The notes: generated by a model not told the origin, from the sequence alone. Shown: positions 21,101-28,797, counted from the first letter of the stretch. The stretch is DNA of 64,000 nucleotides from Lachnospiraceae bacterium (GCA_017443065.1 JAFSPF010000031.1:1-64000), one strand, 5' to 3'. Program-made: numbers and translations.

Positions 21101-21149
21101 CTCGAATGTCACATACAGAAAACTCAATACTTATTGTTTCGGTCTGTAG
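15114..21149 (+). CDS. 2011-residue mosaic surface protein (InlB repeats, SGNH-like domain, wall-binding-like repeats, beta-helix)
   Basis: Order of parts: a secretion signal (hydrophobic segment ~residues 10-25); a Pro/Glu/Ala-rich spacer to ~128; a globular region to ~505; ten tandem InlB-type repeats with GWY...LYAKW cores (~506-1332); an SGNH-hydrolase-like domain (~1360-1560); several Trp/Tyr/Gly-rich repeats resembling cell-wall-binding repeats (~1580-1700); and a right-handed beta-helix of pectate-lyase type at the end (DHGATPDDASDDTAAL onward). In the SGNH block the usual GDSL reads GDML (Met1372 for the nucleophilic Ser), the GxND block reads GTSD, and the last block keeps His1539 but has Asn1537. 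No LPXTG-like anchor is seen. A GAGGG site precedes ATG 15114. Confidence 0.85.
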   Translation: MRGFIGSKIPAYMLILSMLVTSADAYGFVSHAQDETPAEESVLQEEQSPAEAQSPGAEDAPVEGGIPSEEQAPAEVQTPAEERSGDTEQPLSEAETPAEAPSVPEVQSAPEVQPAPESQVPEEIIKHAEGIVGEAGERHLTDAEILEFYAEQVCMLTEIGRADGFQYLCDLTTFSSESIKVFTVTGERSVDQGSFEPHTWNILRMEDDRFYPADPGVLFLKGYHEIIEDENGPYGYRYRLEKKEGEDAPIIFLTYLFDEASMRSLTSAERSLSAKDYVTETEERAEAEQIAPKADNALLTGSPEAQENEELSSESISLPEANLVPDLSALRASAADVVYTGKAGQFKSTIVITDANGAVLKRGTDYDTGVLYYYAEDTELDNLTKRYSGQTVQQTDLVPAGTVLRVVAFGKGKYTGAISAYYRIVSADISKATVRIDPQYYTGSEICPDKSMITVIHAGRVLNDRDYEIVSYTNNINKGTAKLTIRGVGAYGREKTAGFTIMERSLYYNISFHGNGATSGGPARMQLASGKTYSLNANNFKRTGFVFDGWNSEPDGTGTPYADREKITPSPDHEGGVLHLYAQWTPISYEIRYHLNGGPNHPSNTHASYTAESGDIEIYAPEKEDWPAGYQFAGWYSDAAFKTRFLTVREGSSGHIDLYAKWVPYTYTVSFDGNGATKGTMANQVLSFGARQALRKNAYTRTGHVFLGWSTDPDARAAEYVNAGTVSDLIPPVSDYRSGITLYAVWRDSFSIRYEINDEPSSPAVFDETTPGYIDNYTYGKICALPVPVRQGYAFAGWYRDDNTFKKRVNRIEKTTTGDLTLYAKWTPNTYTVVFDGNGKTGGSMANLNVSFERGATLRNNTYSRRGYAFAGWALSKEDAAAGNRAYENLDVPDWSYFLPLKNKSVVRLYAIWEPAPYQISYVTNRGVLEGDYLREYRYNSDTMSFPLALPVPIREGYTFGGWYRDAAFKTRINSIAKTQAENLTLYAKWTAPYTCSEFVLELYTMGGSLQHDGEADEGGLFETTYPNGGGVPKDRLASFAPVRDGYTFAGWYREKTYKTLVRELSVKTTGDVALYAKWTPKRFTVSFDANLPHETDGAGEITIRRTLSGRMNNQSFNYGKTGALTKNAFSVKGFTFKGWALTKEEADAGIVTYADRQVLDGTVFSFDGNLQQGLTLYAVWEKTGYTITYANLMPGAVNHNAENYTVDDAFTLKDAEMIGNVFLGWYADRGFTKRVTGITRGTTGNRTLYARWRTDTYTIHYELNGGRLLNMAKGYTETYMKRGNMYYILPEAAREGYRFDGWYKDRSLKTKVTEVSANTGINLTLYARWTKLSPLVQSDQAAQDAAQFFTEFPVTSEVSVPWKKVVCFGDMLTVGVQGGKSRNWGVETTSYPGVVASYYGSSVTVVNAGASDGVVNSKAFNPFTRIVREHAWEHGDADAVFFMAGTSDWLEYSSTDFFAGDYRMTCETIRSCYPSADVFVILPPEGNFYFTWTLASLRDHVYSVAREFGFYVIDLPGQGILNARDDATRKKYYSSNFHLNNAGYRLLGTVIAARALEMAQLGAGGIVVDAQGTQIVSGGGINQRYTGFFTDGDTTYYVRNGRVALDVTGVICAAASQSDQSTQWRYVRNGIVDTGYTGMAEGLYGWYYVVNGSVDFDRTGIEKEGDSTWIVREGRGVSSYTGAFSDGTGLWYAQEGSVEDLSASVSGNHTNVLDHGATPDDASDDTAALNDAVNATPDGGVVYIPAGEYRVDASVGVKVNGREGLTILMDPDTVLRVIPNHYSGYNAIDISYSAEISVTGGQVVGERYTHSFGNEWHEWGMGISVYSCSNVSISGVTIRDCMGDGIYLGIRTPLSRPNDGITIRGCLLTNNRRNNLSIVAADNVTVENCTISAANGTSPQWGIDIEPNRINGEIRPNRNITIIGTNIYAYQGISGYQYGEFMTAGSAWMKATSAENVIIHDCYFDGDFANYSAKKMRISDTVITGIFYRKQNTVLSNVTYRKLNTYCFGL
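16630..19110 (+). repeat. Ten InlB-type coding repeats
   Basis: The tandem units encode 70-95 residues each. They fall in two kinds: one with FDGNG...GW ending LYAVW or LYAQW, the other with GWYRD-like cores followed by basic residues and LYAKW. The kinds alternate for much of the array. Such repeats form beta-grasp rods in surface adhesins. Confidence 0.85.
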
Positions 21150-21173
21150 GATTCTGCCGCATCCGGTGATTGA
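21149..21173 (+). repeat. 25-bp direct repeat, right copy
   Basis: Exact copy of 14961-14985, beginning on the last base of the surface-protein TAG. Its final TTGA contributes most of the -35 box of the promoter at 21170-21198. Confidence 0.9.
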
Positions 21174-21198
21174 TTTCTTAAAAAACATATGATATACT
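21170..21198 (+). promoter_or_regulatory. Sigma-A promoter for the GT4-GT10 pair
   Basis: TTGATT (21170-21175), 17 bp spacer, TATACT (21193-21198). Both boxes are close to consensus and the spacing is ideal. Confidence 0.7.
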
Positions 21199-21200
21199 AT

Positions 21201-21243
21201 AAACAGTATTTTTTGTTTCGGAGAAACGAAACAGGCTGTTTTT
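21201..21243 (+). promoter_or_regulatory. Structured leader, possible attenuator
   Basis: Just after the promoter an outer AAACAG/CTGTTT pairing encloses an inner GTTTCG-GAGAAA-CGAAAC hairpin, and a T run follows. It may act as a weak terminator or an RNA-stability element ahead of the GT4 gene. Confidence 0.4.
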
Positions 21244-21270
21244 GATGCGTCATGACGTGAGGGAAGCGGT

Positions 21271-22551
21271 ATGCCGGATGCAAAACATATTGCCTTCTAT
21301 GTCAGTTCGCTGACGAGGGGCGGCACGGAGCGTACGTTCATCAACCTGGCACAGCACCTGTACGATCAGGGCTACCGGGTGACCTTCGTGACGTCATTTA
21401 TCAGCAGGGACGAGTACCCGGTACCGCACGCGACATGGCGTGAGGTCAGCAAGGAAGAGGCGAAGCTGCTGGGAGAGGACGCGGTGGAGGTGATGCGTCC
21501 GGACGAGTCCGCGTCCTTTGTCACCTTCAAGGGGGTTCTGCCCGCGGGAGAGCGCGGCATCGACCGCGTGTTTTCCGGCGTAAGCCCGAGGGAGCAGCGC
21601 AAGCTGCGTACGGTCAATTTCTCCAAGCGCACCCAGCTGGCAAGGAAGTGCTTTGAAGAGCTGAAGCCGGATCTGATCATTTCCGCAAACGCGAAAAATA
21701 ACGTGATGGCGATGCTGTCCTCCATCGGTCTGGACATCCCGGTGATCGTCTGTGTCGTTGCGAATCCCGCGACGGAGTATGCAAGCCGTCAGCTCTATCT
21801 TTCCATGGTGGCCACCTTCCCGCGCGCTGCGGCGGTGGTGCTGCAGCTGGAGGCGCAGGCTTCCTTCTTCCCGCCGAAGGTGCGGGAGAGAACGATCGTC
21901 ATTCGCAACGCACTGGATGAAACCTTCCTGAAGCCGCCCTATGAGGGGGAACGGGAGAAGACGATTGTCAGTGTGGGCACCCTGAATCATAACAAAAATC
22001 ACCAGATGCTGGTGAAGGCCTTTGCCAGACTGTTGCCGAAGTATCCGGACTGGCGGCTGGTCATTTACGGTGAGGGCAATGAACGCAGGCATCTGACACA
22101 GCTGGTCGGCGCGCTCGGCATCCGCGGTACGGTGGAGCTGCCGGGGATGCGGGAAAACATCGCGGAGGAGATTTATAAGGCGGGGATGTTTGTGCTCTGC
22201 TCCAATGAGGAGGGCATGCCGATGACGCTGCTGGAGGCCATGGCCATGGGCATTCCCTGCATTTCCACGGACTGCCCCTGCGGGGGACCGAGGGAGATCG
22301 TCAAGGACGGCTTCAACGGCCTGCTCACGCCCGTCGGGGACGTGGCAAGGATGGAGACGGCGATGATCCGTTTCTTAGGGAACCGCGGTCTCACAAAGAG
22401 CTGCTCCGGCAGGGCGCCGGAGGTGCGTAAAATCTTTCATCCCGACCTCGTCTATGCGGCCTGGGATGATCTGATCCGGCGTTCGCTGAACCAGGAGGAA
22501 GCACCGGAGCCGGTACAGGTACAGGCACAGGTATTTCGCAGTGATGAATAA
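21271..22551 (+). CDS. GT4 family glycosyltransferase
   Basis: A 426-residue GT-B enzyme with the N-terminal loop FYVSSLTRGGTERTFI and the donor-site signature CSNEEGMPMTLLEAMAMG then TDCPCGGPREIV. The middle carries VGTLNHNKNHQMLVKAF, the start of the C-terminal Rossmann half. GAGGGAAG precedes ATG 21271. It has its own promoter and overlaps the GT10 gene by 11 nt. It resembles the GT4 at 9774-10898, suggesting duplication. Confidence 0.88.
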   Translation: MPDAKHIAFYVSSLTRGGTERTFINLAQHLYDQGYRVTFVTSFISRDEYPVPHATWREVSKEEAKLLGEDAVEVMRPDESASFVTFKGVLPAGERGIDRVFSGVSPREQRKLRTVNFSKRTQLARKCFEELKPDLIISANAKNNVMAMLSSIGLDIPVIVCVVANPATEYASRQLYLSMVATFPRAAAVVLQLEAQASFFPPKVRERTIVIRNALDETFLKPPYEGEREKTIVSVGTLNHNKNHQMLVKAFARLLPKYPDWRLVIYGEGNERRHLTQLVGALGIRGTVELPGMRENIAEEIYKAGMFVLCSNEEGMPMTLLEAMAMGIPCISTDCPCGGPREIVKDGFNGLLTPVGDVARMETAMIRFLGNRGLTKSCSGRAPEVRKIFHPDLVYAAWDDLIRRSLNQEEAPEPVQVQAQVFRSDE

Positions 22552-23536
22552 GAAAGGAGTCAGCATCAATTTTGCGGACTGGTGGGCGGCCTATGATCCG
22601 GAAAAGGGCAGGATCCGTCAGATTCTGGACCGCCATTATGACGTCACGGTTTCCGATACGCCGGATTTTCTGTTTTGCAGCTGTTTCAGCGATACCTTCT
22701 CAAAATATCCGGATGCGGTGCGTATTTATTACACCGGAGAAAACCTGATCCCCGATTTTAACGTGTATGATTATTGCATCGGCTATGACAGAATCGATTT
22801 TGGTGACCGGTATTTGCGGATGCCGGATTATCTGATGGATACGTGTTATGAGGAAACACTCGGCCCGATGCGCACAAAGCATGACAGGGCGGAGAGCGCC
22901 GCGCAAAGGGTTCCGTTCTGTGGCTGGGTCTGTTCCAACGGGAATGCCGCGGAAATGAGGGACCGGATCTTTGATACGCTGTGCAGCTATCAGCCGGTGG
23001 TCTCCGGCGGTCGTTACCGCAATAACATCGGCAAGCCGGAGGGCGTGGAGGACAAGATCGAATTTCTTTCGGGATTTAAGTTTGCGCTTGCAACGGAGAA
23101 TATCTCCTATCCCGGCTACACCACGGAGAAAATCGTGGATGCCTTTGCCGCAGGCTGTATTCCGGTTTACTGGGGAGATCCGGAGGTCGGGAAGATCTTC
23201 AACACGGAGGCCTTCGTGAATCTGATGGACTATGCATCATTGGATGACGCACTGGAGGAGATCCGGAAGATCGATACCGATGAAGCGCTCAGGATGAAAT
23301 ATCTGAAGGCACCGGCCTTACGCGAGACGGATCATATCGAGCGCTCCTTCGATGCGCTGGAAGCGTTTCTTGTCCATATCTGTGATCAGCCGAAGGAAAA
23401 GGCCTTCCGAAGACCCTTTTCTGTCTGGTCAAGCGCGCATGAAAAGCGCCTCATCGAAGGCCGCAAGGCCATCGCCTGGAATTCCCACAGCAGGGCGGGA
23501 AAAATCTGGCATACGATCAGAGGGGAGAAGCCGTGA
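22541..23536 (+). CDS. GT10 fucosyltransferase-like enzyme
   Basis: The 331-residue protein has the GT10 hallmark FALATENISYPGYTTEKI then AFAAGCIPVYWGDP near residues 182-215, which binds the nucleotide-sugar in alpha-1,3/1,4-fucosyltransferases. The N-terminal half holds YYTGENLIPDFN, also typical. The enzyme would transfer fucose (or a related sugar) from GDP-sugar to an acceptor glycan in the cytosol. No GDP-fucose synthesis genes are in the window. Two adjacent ATGs (22541 and 22544) lie inside the upstream gene end; neither has a strong ribosome site, so coupling is likely. Confidence 0.85.
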   Translation: MMNKKGVSINFADWWAAYDPEKGRIRQILDRHYDVTVSDTPDFLFCSCFSDTFSKYPDAVRIYYTGENLIPDFNVYDYCIGYDRIDFGDRYLRMPDYLMDTCYEETLGPMRTKHDRAESAAQRVPFCGWVCSNGNAAEMRDRIFDTLCSYQPVVSGGRYRNNIGKPEGVEDKIEFLSGFKFALATENISYPGYTTEKIVDAFAAGCIPVYWGDPEVGKIFNTEAFVNLMDYASLDDALEEIRKIDTDEALRMKYLKAPALRETDHIERSFDALEAFLVHICDQPKEKAFRRPFSVWSSAHEKRLIEGRKAIAWNSHSRAGKIWHTIRGEKP

Positions 23537-23575
23537 AAATCGTATGATTCGGGCAGTGAACTCATGGGCGGGATG

Positions 23576-24802
23576 CTAAGCAGCCGCTGTTTTGGAACGA
23601 ACCTTCTCCGTGATGACACCCGCAAACAGAATCACCCAGCTCACATACATCGCCAGATAGGAACCGGCGATCATACCGTCCTCAAACACGTACAGCATCC
23701 AGGAGTGTAGCGAGAAAATGATGCCGAAGAGAACGGCACCGAGCAGAGCCCGCCAGCCGGGCTTTGTTTTTTTATGTGTCTCCTGCAGCAGCATCAGAAA
23801 GGCCGGTAACAGACAAACCAGAGTATACATGAAGTTGATCTTTACATAGCAGACCATAATGACGCCGAGGAAAAAGAAGCGTTCCCACTGCCGGCGTGTT
23901 TTCCATGCCGCCCAGAGGCTGGCGAGCAGAAAGAGGTTTTCGACAACAAAGGAAATACGGACGGCTGCCGGCGGTGAGACACTCTCCGGCAGAATCATGA
24001 ACATCAGCTTGCGGATCGATTCCCAGCCGGGAGCGCTGGAGCCGCGTTCCTTTGAGATGATTTTTCCGAGGAAGATCTTCAGACCGTCGAATCCGCCGAA
24101 GAATACAAAGGGACCGAAGAAGAGAATCAGACCGTACAATATAAGTCGTAACGCCTCTTTGTATCTTTTTTCATAGAGATACAACGCCCCCGCGATGGCG
24201 GGATAGATTTTCAAAGCGGCTGCAGCGGCGATCAGAATCAGCGCCAGCTCCCGTTTGATTTTGGATTCCGAATCCTTCCAGCGGAAGGCGATACACAGCA
24301 TGATACAGATATGCAGCACGGAGTTGCCGCGCTGGAAGGATGTGGCGAAAAAAGGATAGGAAAACAGCACCGTCAATGCGACAAGCAGACCCGTGTTCTC
24401 ACGGTACCGCTCCAGATATTTTCTGACACAAAGATAAATCAGAAGCGCGAGCACGATGCTGCGCATCACATAAATCAAAGGGAAGTTGCCGGTGTTTCTG
24501 AGCGCCTGCCAGTCCAAGGGATCCAGTCCCGTAAAACGGTTGATGCTCCAGAGCAGATGATAAAAGCAATACGCCAGAGGGGGGAAAATGACGAAATCCG
24601 TCAGCGTATACAGCTGCTTCGGATCGGTGGAAGCCGCCATGTGATAATAGTAATCAATGAACAGGTCTTCGTGATTCAACACGCTGGCTTCCACGGAGCC
24701 GTAACCGGAAAGCCACCAGAGCAGGCTGAACAGAAAGCCTGCCGCCGATATGCAGAAAAAAATGCGCAGGGCCATGTTTCCCTGCCTGAAGTCACGGAGC
24801 AT
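23576..24802 (-). CDS. GT87-like (DUF2029) membrane glycosyltransferase
   Basis: The 408-residue polytopic protein has about ten membrane segments and the motif ALKIYPAIAGALYLYEKR near residue 195, typical of GT87 alpha-mannosyltransferase-like enzymes that use polyprenyl-phosphate mannose. The first outside loop holds LFIDYYYHMA, a candidate catalytic Asp. GGGAGG lies 13 nt before ATG 24802. It is convergent with the GT10 gene (39 bp apart) and divergent from the GT2 gene at 24939, so it is transcribed alone within this locus. Confidence 0.75.
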   Translation of the reverse strand: MLRDFRQGNMALRIFFCISAAGFLFSLLWWLSGYGSVEASVLNHEDLFIDYYYHMAASTDPKQLYTLTDFVIFPPLAYCFYHLLWSINRFTGLDPLDWQALRNTGNFPLIYVMRSIVLALLIYLCVRKYLERYRENTGLLVALTVLFSYPFFATSFQRGNSVLHICIMLCIAFRWKDSESKIKRELALILIAAAAALKIYPAIAGALYLYEKRYKEALRLILYGLILFFGPFVFFGGFDGLKIFLGKIISKERGSSAPGWESIRKLMFMILPESVSPPAAVRISFVVENLFLLASLWAAWKTRRQWERFFFLGVIMVCYVKINFMYTLVCLLPAFLMLLQETHKKTKPGWRALLGAVLFGIIFSLHSWMLYVFEDGMIAGSYLAMYVSWVILFAGVITEKVRSKTAAA

Positions 24803-24924
24803 GATAATCTCAATCCTCCCTGGGTGTATTCAGCATCTCGATGACAGTATATCACAGCGGCGGGGTTTGTTCAAAAGAACCGTACAGGCACGCGCCAATA
24901 ATGGAAAAAAAAGCGGTATCGTGC

Positions 24925-24930
24925 TATCAT
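24925..24930 (+). promoter_or_regulatory. Extended -10 promoter at a possibly leaderless start
   Basis: TGCTATCAT is an extended -10 whose hexamer (24925-24930) lies only 9 nt before ATG 24939. No ribosome site precedes the ATG. If used, this promoter would give a nearly leaderless message. Confidence 0.4.
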
Positions 24931-24938
24931 ATAACGAT

Positions 24939-26012
24939 ATGAAAGATTTGTTTTTATCCGTCATCGTGCCGGTATACAATGCCGGGGAATATCTGAAGGA
25001 GTGTCTGGACTGCCTTGCCGCACAGACGTTTCGGGATATGGAAATCATTCTGGTGGATGACGGTTCCACGGACGGTTCCGGAGAGGTTTGTGATGCATAT
25101 GCCGCGGAACACCCGCAGTTTCGCGTCATTCATAAGGAAAACGGCGGTCCGGCGAGCGCGAAAAGAGAGGGACTCAAGATCGCGCAGGGGGAATACATCG
25201 GCTTTGCGGACAGCGATGATCGGATGGACGCGGATTATTATGAGGCGCTGGTAAATCACGCAAAACAAAGCGGCGCTGATATCGTCACCTGCGGCGTATA
25301 TGAGGAGGCACAAAACCGTGTCATTACCGACGGGGTTCCGGCAGGCGTTTACCGGGGGGAATCCCTGGAACAGATGCGGAACAGCGTGATCTATGATATA
25401 AAGTATGAAACAGAGGGGATCCTTCCGAGCTCGTTTTCAAAGATCTACAAAAAAGAGACCATACAGCCCTTTCTGTCCGTCGTGCCGGACGGTCTGTATC
25501 TCTGGGAGGATCTTTGTTATGTGTATCCGCCTTTTTTTATTGCCTCCTGTGTGCAGATCACACACGGCTCCGGGTACCGTTATTACACGCATCCCGCGTC
25601 GGTAACGCATAAGGCAGACAGCGGACGATGGGAGAAGATTTTACGTGCCGTTTCGGCAGCGCGAGCGAATTATGCCGGTTTTTCGCGGGAAGTCCGACTG
25701 GCTTTTTGTGTCCGTTGTACCTATATATTCAGTGCTTATCTCTGGGACATGTGTCTGCGCGGAAAGGGCGAATATGCAGGTGTGCGTGATGCCGCAAAGC
25801 TGTTGAGAGACGAGACGGAAAACGGGGTTTTCAGGCAAATCACGGAAATGGCGTTAAAGAGTGGGAGAATCCGGAATAGAATCAACCGCCGTTTTCTGGG
25901 CAGCATCATGTCGCGGCATTATGCGGCGGCGGTTTTGTACTGCAGGTGCCGGATGGCGGTTTCAAGAGCCGTTCGCACCTTCAAAGGCAGGGGGACAGGG
26001 AAGCAGCGGTGA
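24939..26012 (+). CDS. GT2 family glycosyltransferase
   Basis: A 357-residue GT-A enzyme: LSVIVPVYNAGEYLKECL at the N-terminus, VDDGSTDGSGEV, FADSDDRMDADYYEAL (metal-binding DSDD) and LWEDLCYV with the likely catalytic acid pair. ATG 24939 is chosen because the conserved GT2 strand begins five residues later and an ATG far upstream (24750) would add a long unrelated extension that runs through the divergent promoter region. It opens a block of five coupled genes. Specificity unknown. Confidence 0.85.
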   Translation: MKDLFLSVIVPVYNAGEYLKECLDCLAAQTFRDMEIILVDDGSTDGSGEVCDAYAAEHPQFRVIHKENGGPASAKREGLKIAQGEYIGFADSDDRMDADYYEALVNHAKQSGADIVTCGVYEEAQNRVITDGVPAGVYRGESLEQMRNSVIYDIKYETEGILPSSFSKIYKKETIQPFLSVVPDGLYLWEDLCYVYPPFFIASCVQITHGSGYRYYTHPASVTHKADSGRWEKILRAVSAARANYAGFSREVRLAFCVRCTYIFSAYLWDMCLRGKGEYAGVRDAAKLLRDETENGVFRQITEMALKSGRIRNRINRRFLGSIMSRHYAAAVLYCRCRMAVSRAVRTFKGRGTGKQR

Positions 26013-27799
26013 TGAGGATATTAAAAAAACTGGACGTCATCTTTACACGAAGGCAGAAGCGTTCTTTTATCCTGCTCTTCGTTATGATTCTGTTCGGCGG
26101 TCTTTTGGAAATGGTGGGCATATCCATGCTGATGCCGGTCATCATGGTGATGATAGATCCGCAGTCGCTCCGCAACGCGCTGGCATCGTTGACGGAAAGT
26201 TTTCCTTTTGTCCGGAATGCCGTGGACCGGATGGGTCTGTCATCCGACGCGAAACTGATCACATTTTTATGTGTTGTGCTGATCGCGATTTATGTGTTAA
26301 AAGCGGTATTTCAGCTTTTTATTGTCTATCGCCAGAATCGTTTTATCCATCGCACCAGAAATCTCGTCCGGAAGGATACGTTACAGAGTGCAATGTCGAT
26401 GCCGTATGAATCCTACCTGAACATGGACATCCCCCTGTTTCACAGGCTGATGCAGAATGACATCCCAAATGCTTTTACCCTGCTGCTCTCCCTGCTACAG
26501 CTGTTTTCCGAGATCGTTGTTGCCGTGTTCCTGAGCGCGTTTCTTCTGTATATCAATACGGGCATGACGCTGATTATGTTGCTGCTGTTACTGGCGTTCA
26601 CGCTGTTCAATACGAAGATTCTGAAGCCGAGGCTGAACCGTCTTGGAAACACGGACAGAAAATACGGCGCCCTGTCTTTTAAGTGGCTGTCGCAGGGAAT
26701 CAACGGACTGAAGGACATCCGCGTACTGCACAGGGAAAACTATATTATTGACCAATACTATGCGTCCGGAAAAGAAGAGGCAAGGGCGCAGACGTCATAT
26801 GCGCTGCTGAACAGTCTGCCGCGCATTCTGATAGAGACAATGTTTGTCATTGCGGTGATGGCGTTTATGATGGTTTTTGTGCTGCGGGGCGGCGACAGCA
26901 CATTGCTGATCTCCCAGATGACGGCGTTTGGTATTTCCGCCATGCGGCTGATGCCGGGCGTGAACCGTATCAATTCGTATATCACAACGATTTCATTTTA
27001 TGAGCCCGCGCTGAATGCCCTGTATGAGCATAAACTACGCTTCCCGGAACGTGAACGTACCGCTGTCTCGGATGAGGTAAAACAAGAGGAGGGGAAGCTG
27101 GAATTCCGGGATGAGATTGTGCTCTCAGGGGTCTCTTACCGCTATCCCGGAATGACGGAGTATATTCTGCATGACGCAGATATGGTAATCAGGCGAGGCG
27201 CCTCCGTTGGCATACAGGGGACTTCAGGTGCCGGAAAGTCGACGCTGGTGGATGTTCTGCTGGGACTGCTGCCGATGGAGGCGGGAGATATCCTTTGCGA
27301 CGACGTCAGTGTTTTTTCCCGGCACGCAGAGTGGCTTGCACATATCGGGTATATTCCGCAGGTCATTTATCTGACGGATGAGACGATCAGGGAAAACGTC
27401 GGCTTCGGACTTCCGCCGGAGGACATACATGATGAAAGAGTGTGGGAAGTACTGAAGCAGGCACAGCTGGATGAGTTTGTCCGGGGCTTAAAGGACGGCC
27501 TGGACACGGTGGTCGGAGAACGCGGCATCCGTCTTTCCGGAGGACAGCGGCAGCGCATCGGTATCGCCAGAGCCTTGTACCATGATCCGGAGATCCTTGT
27601 CTTTGACGAGGCGACGAGCGCATTGGATAACGAAACGGAAGCGGCCTTGATGGAGGCCATCGAATCCTTCCGCGGGAAGAAGACCCTGCTGATCATTGCA
27701 CACAGACTCAATACGATTCAAAACTGCGATGTCATCTATGAGGTCGGCAACGGAAAGATAAGGAAAAAGGATTCGGGTTCCACAGATGGAGAACAGTGA
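26012..27799 (+). CDS. ABC exporter/flippase, MsbA/PglK type
   Basis: A 595-residue half transporter: an N-terminal domain of six membrane helices (~residues 15-320) and a C-terminal ATPase with Walker A GTSGAGKST, signature LSGGQRQR, Walker B ILVFDEATSALD and H-loop IIAHRLNT. Fused transporters of this kind next to glycosyltransferases flip lipid-linked glycans, as PglK does. It begins one base into the upstream stop (TGATG) and overlaps the next GT2 gene by 14 nt. It is the only candidate glycan exporter in the window. Confidence 0.88.
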   Translation: MRILKKLDVIFTRRQKRSFILLFVMILFGGLLEMVGISMLMPVIMVMIDPQSLRNALASLTESFPFVRNAVDRMGLSSDAKLITFLCVVLIAIYVLKAVFQLFIVYRQNRFIHRTRNLVRKDTLQSAMSMPYESYLNMDIPLFHRLMQNDIPNAFTLLLSLLQLFSEIVVAVFLSAFLLYINTGMTLIMLLLLLAFTLFNTKILKPRLNRLGNTDRKYGALSFKWLSQGINGLKDIRVLHRENYIIDQYYASGKEEARAQTSYALLNSLPRILIETMFVIAVMAFMMVFVLRGGDSTLLISQMTAFGISAMRLMPGVNRINSYITTISFYEPALNALYEHKLRFPERERTAVSDEVKQEEGKLEFRDEIVLSGVSYRYPGMTEYILHDADMVIRRGASVGIQGTSGAGKSTLVDVLLGLLPMEAGDILCDDVSVFSRHAEWLAHIGYIPQVIYLTDETIRENVGFGLPPEDIHDERVWEVLKQAQLDEFVRGLKDGLDTVVGERGIRLSGGQRQRIGIARALYHDPEILVFDEATSALDNETEAALMEAIESFRGKKTLLIIAHRLNTIQNCDVIYEVGNGKIRKKDSGSTDGEQ

Positions 27800-28784
27800 G
27801 CATAAAGACCAAGGGATGATCAGCGTGATCATGCCGGTCTATAATGTGAAGGATTATCTGGAGCGCAGTGTGCGCAGCGTCGCGGCACAGACCTTCCGCA
27901 ATCTGGAAATCATTCTCGTGGATGACGGTTCCACGGACGGGAGCGGGGAGCTGTGTGAGAGTCTTGCATCCGAAGACCGGAGAATCCGCGTGATTCACCG
28001 GGAAAACGGAGGTGCGGCATCATCCAGAAATACAGGACTGGATGAGGCACGGGGAGGATATATTGCTTTCGCGGACGCGGATGATTTTCTCCATCCGCAG
28101 ATGCTGGAACGTTTGCTGAAGATACAGGAAAAAGAAGATGCGGACATTGTTGCGGCGGGATTTTTACGTGTGCCGGAGGAGGCAGATCCGGAAGAGTGCT
28201 TTGCCCAAGAAACGCTACCGGAAGAGAATGTGTATATCTGCGTCGAAGAACAGGATGTCATGAAGCAGCTGTTTGAACGGGATATCCTGACGGTTGTCTT
28301 ATGGAATAAACTGTTCCGCAGGGAGGTCTTTCATGGAATCCGTTTTCCGGAGGGGCGAACCTTTGAGGATTTTTTTGTCATGCATCGTCTGCTGTGGAAT
28401 TGCAGGCGGATTGTATATACGGACGATGTATTATATTTTTACGCGGAACGGGGAGAAAGCGTGAGCCGGAAGATGTCCCGTTCCAAAATACTGGATTCCC
28501 TGGACGGGCATGAGGACAGGATCGTTTTTTTCAGGGAAAACATACCGGAAATGGCCGCCATGGCTGAGGCCTCCATGTTGAGAAACATGAAATGGCGGTT
28601 TTCCGTTCTTGCGAAACAAAGGGCAAGGGAAGACTGCAGGTGGTTTGCAAAGGTCTGTGCGGAAAAACTGGAGCAGCTGCATCCGGAACCGCAGGACAGG
28701 GAAATCATTCTTCTGACAACCGCGCCGGACAGGTATTACCGGAGATTGAGAATCAAGGAAACTGCCCGAAGAAACAAAGGGTGA
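27786..28784 (+). CDS. GT2 family glycosyltransferase
   Basis: A 332-residue GT-A transferase with MISVIMPVYNVKDYLERS, VDDGSTDGSGEL, FADADDFLHPQ (DXD-type motif) and RTFEDFFVMHRLLW. The C-terminus is basic. Its N-terminal third is very similar to that of the GT2 at 24939, so the two are probably diverged paralogs. It overlaps the ABC exporter gene by 14 nt. Acceptor and donor unknown. Confidence 0.85.
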   Translation: MENSEHKDQGMISVIMPVYNVKDYLERSVRSVAAQTFRNLEIILVDDGSTDGSGELCESLASEDRRIRVIHRENGGAASSRNTGLDEARGGYIAFADADDFLHPQMLERLLKIQEKEDADIVAAGFLRVPEEADPEECFAQETLPEENVYICVEEQDVMKQLFERDILTVVLWNKLFRREVFHGIRFPEGRTFEDFFVMHRLLWNCRRIVYTDDVLYFYAERGESVSRKMSRSKILDSLDGHEDRIVFFRENIPEMAAMAEASMLRNMKWRFSVLAKQRAREDCRWFAKVCAEKLEQLHPEPQDREIILLTTAPDRYYRRLRIKETARRNKG

Positions 28785-28797
28785 GGGGGAAACCAAA

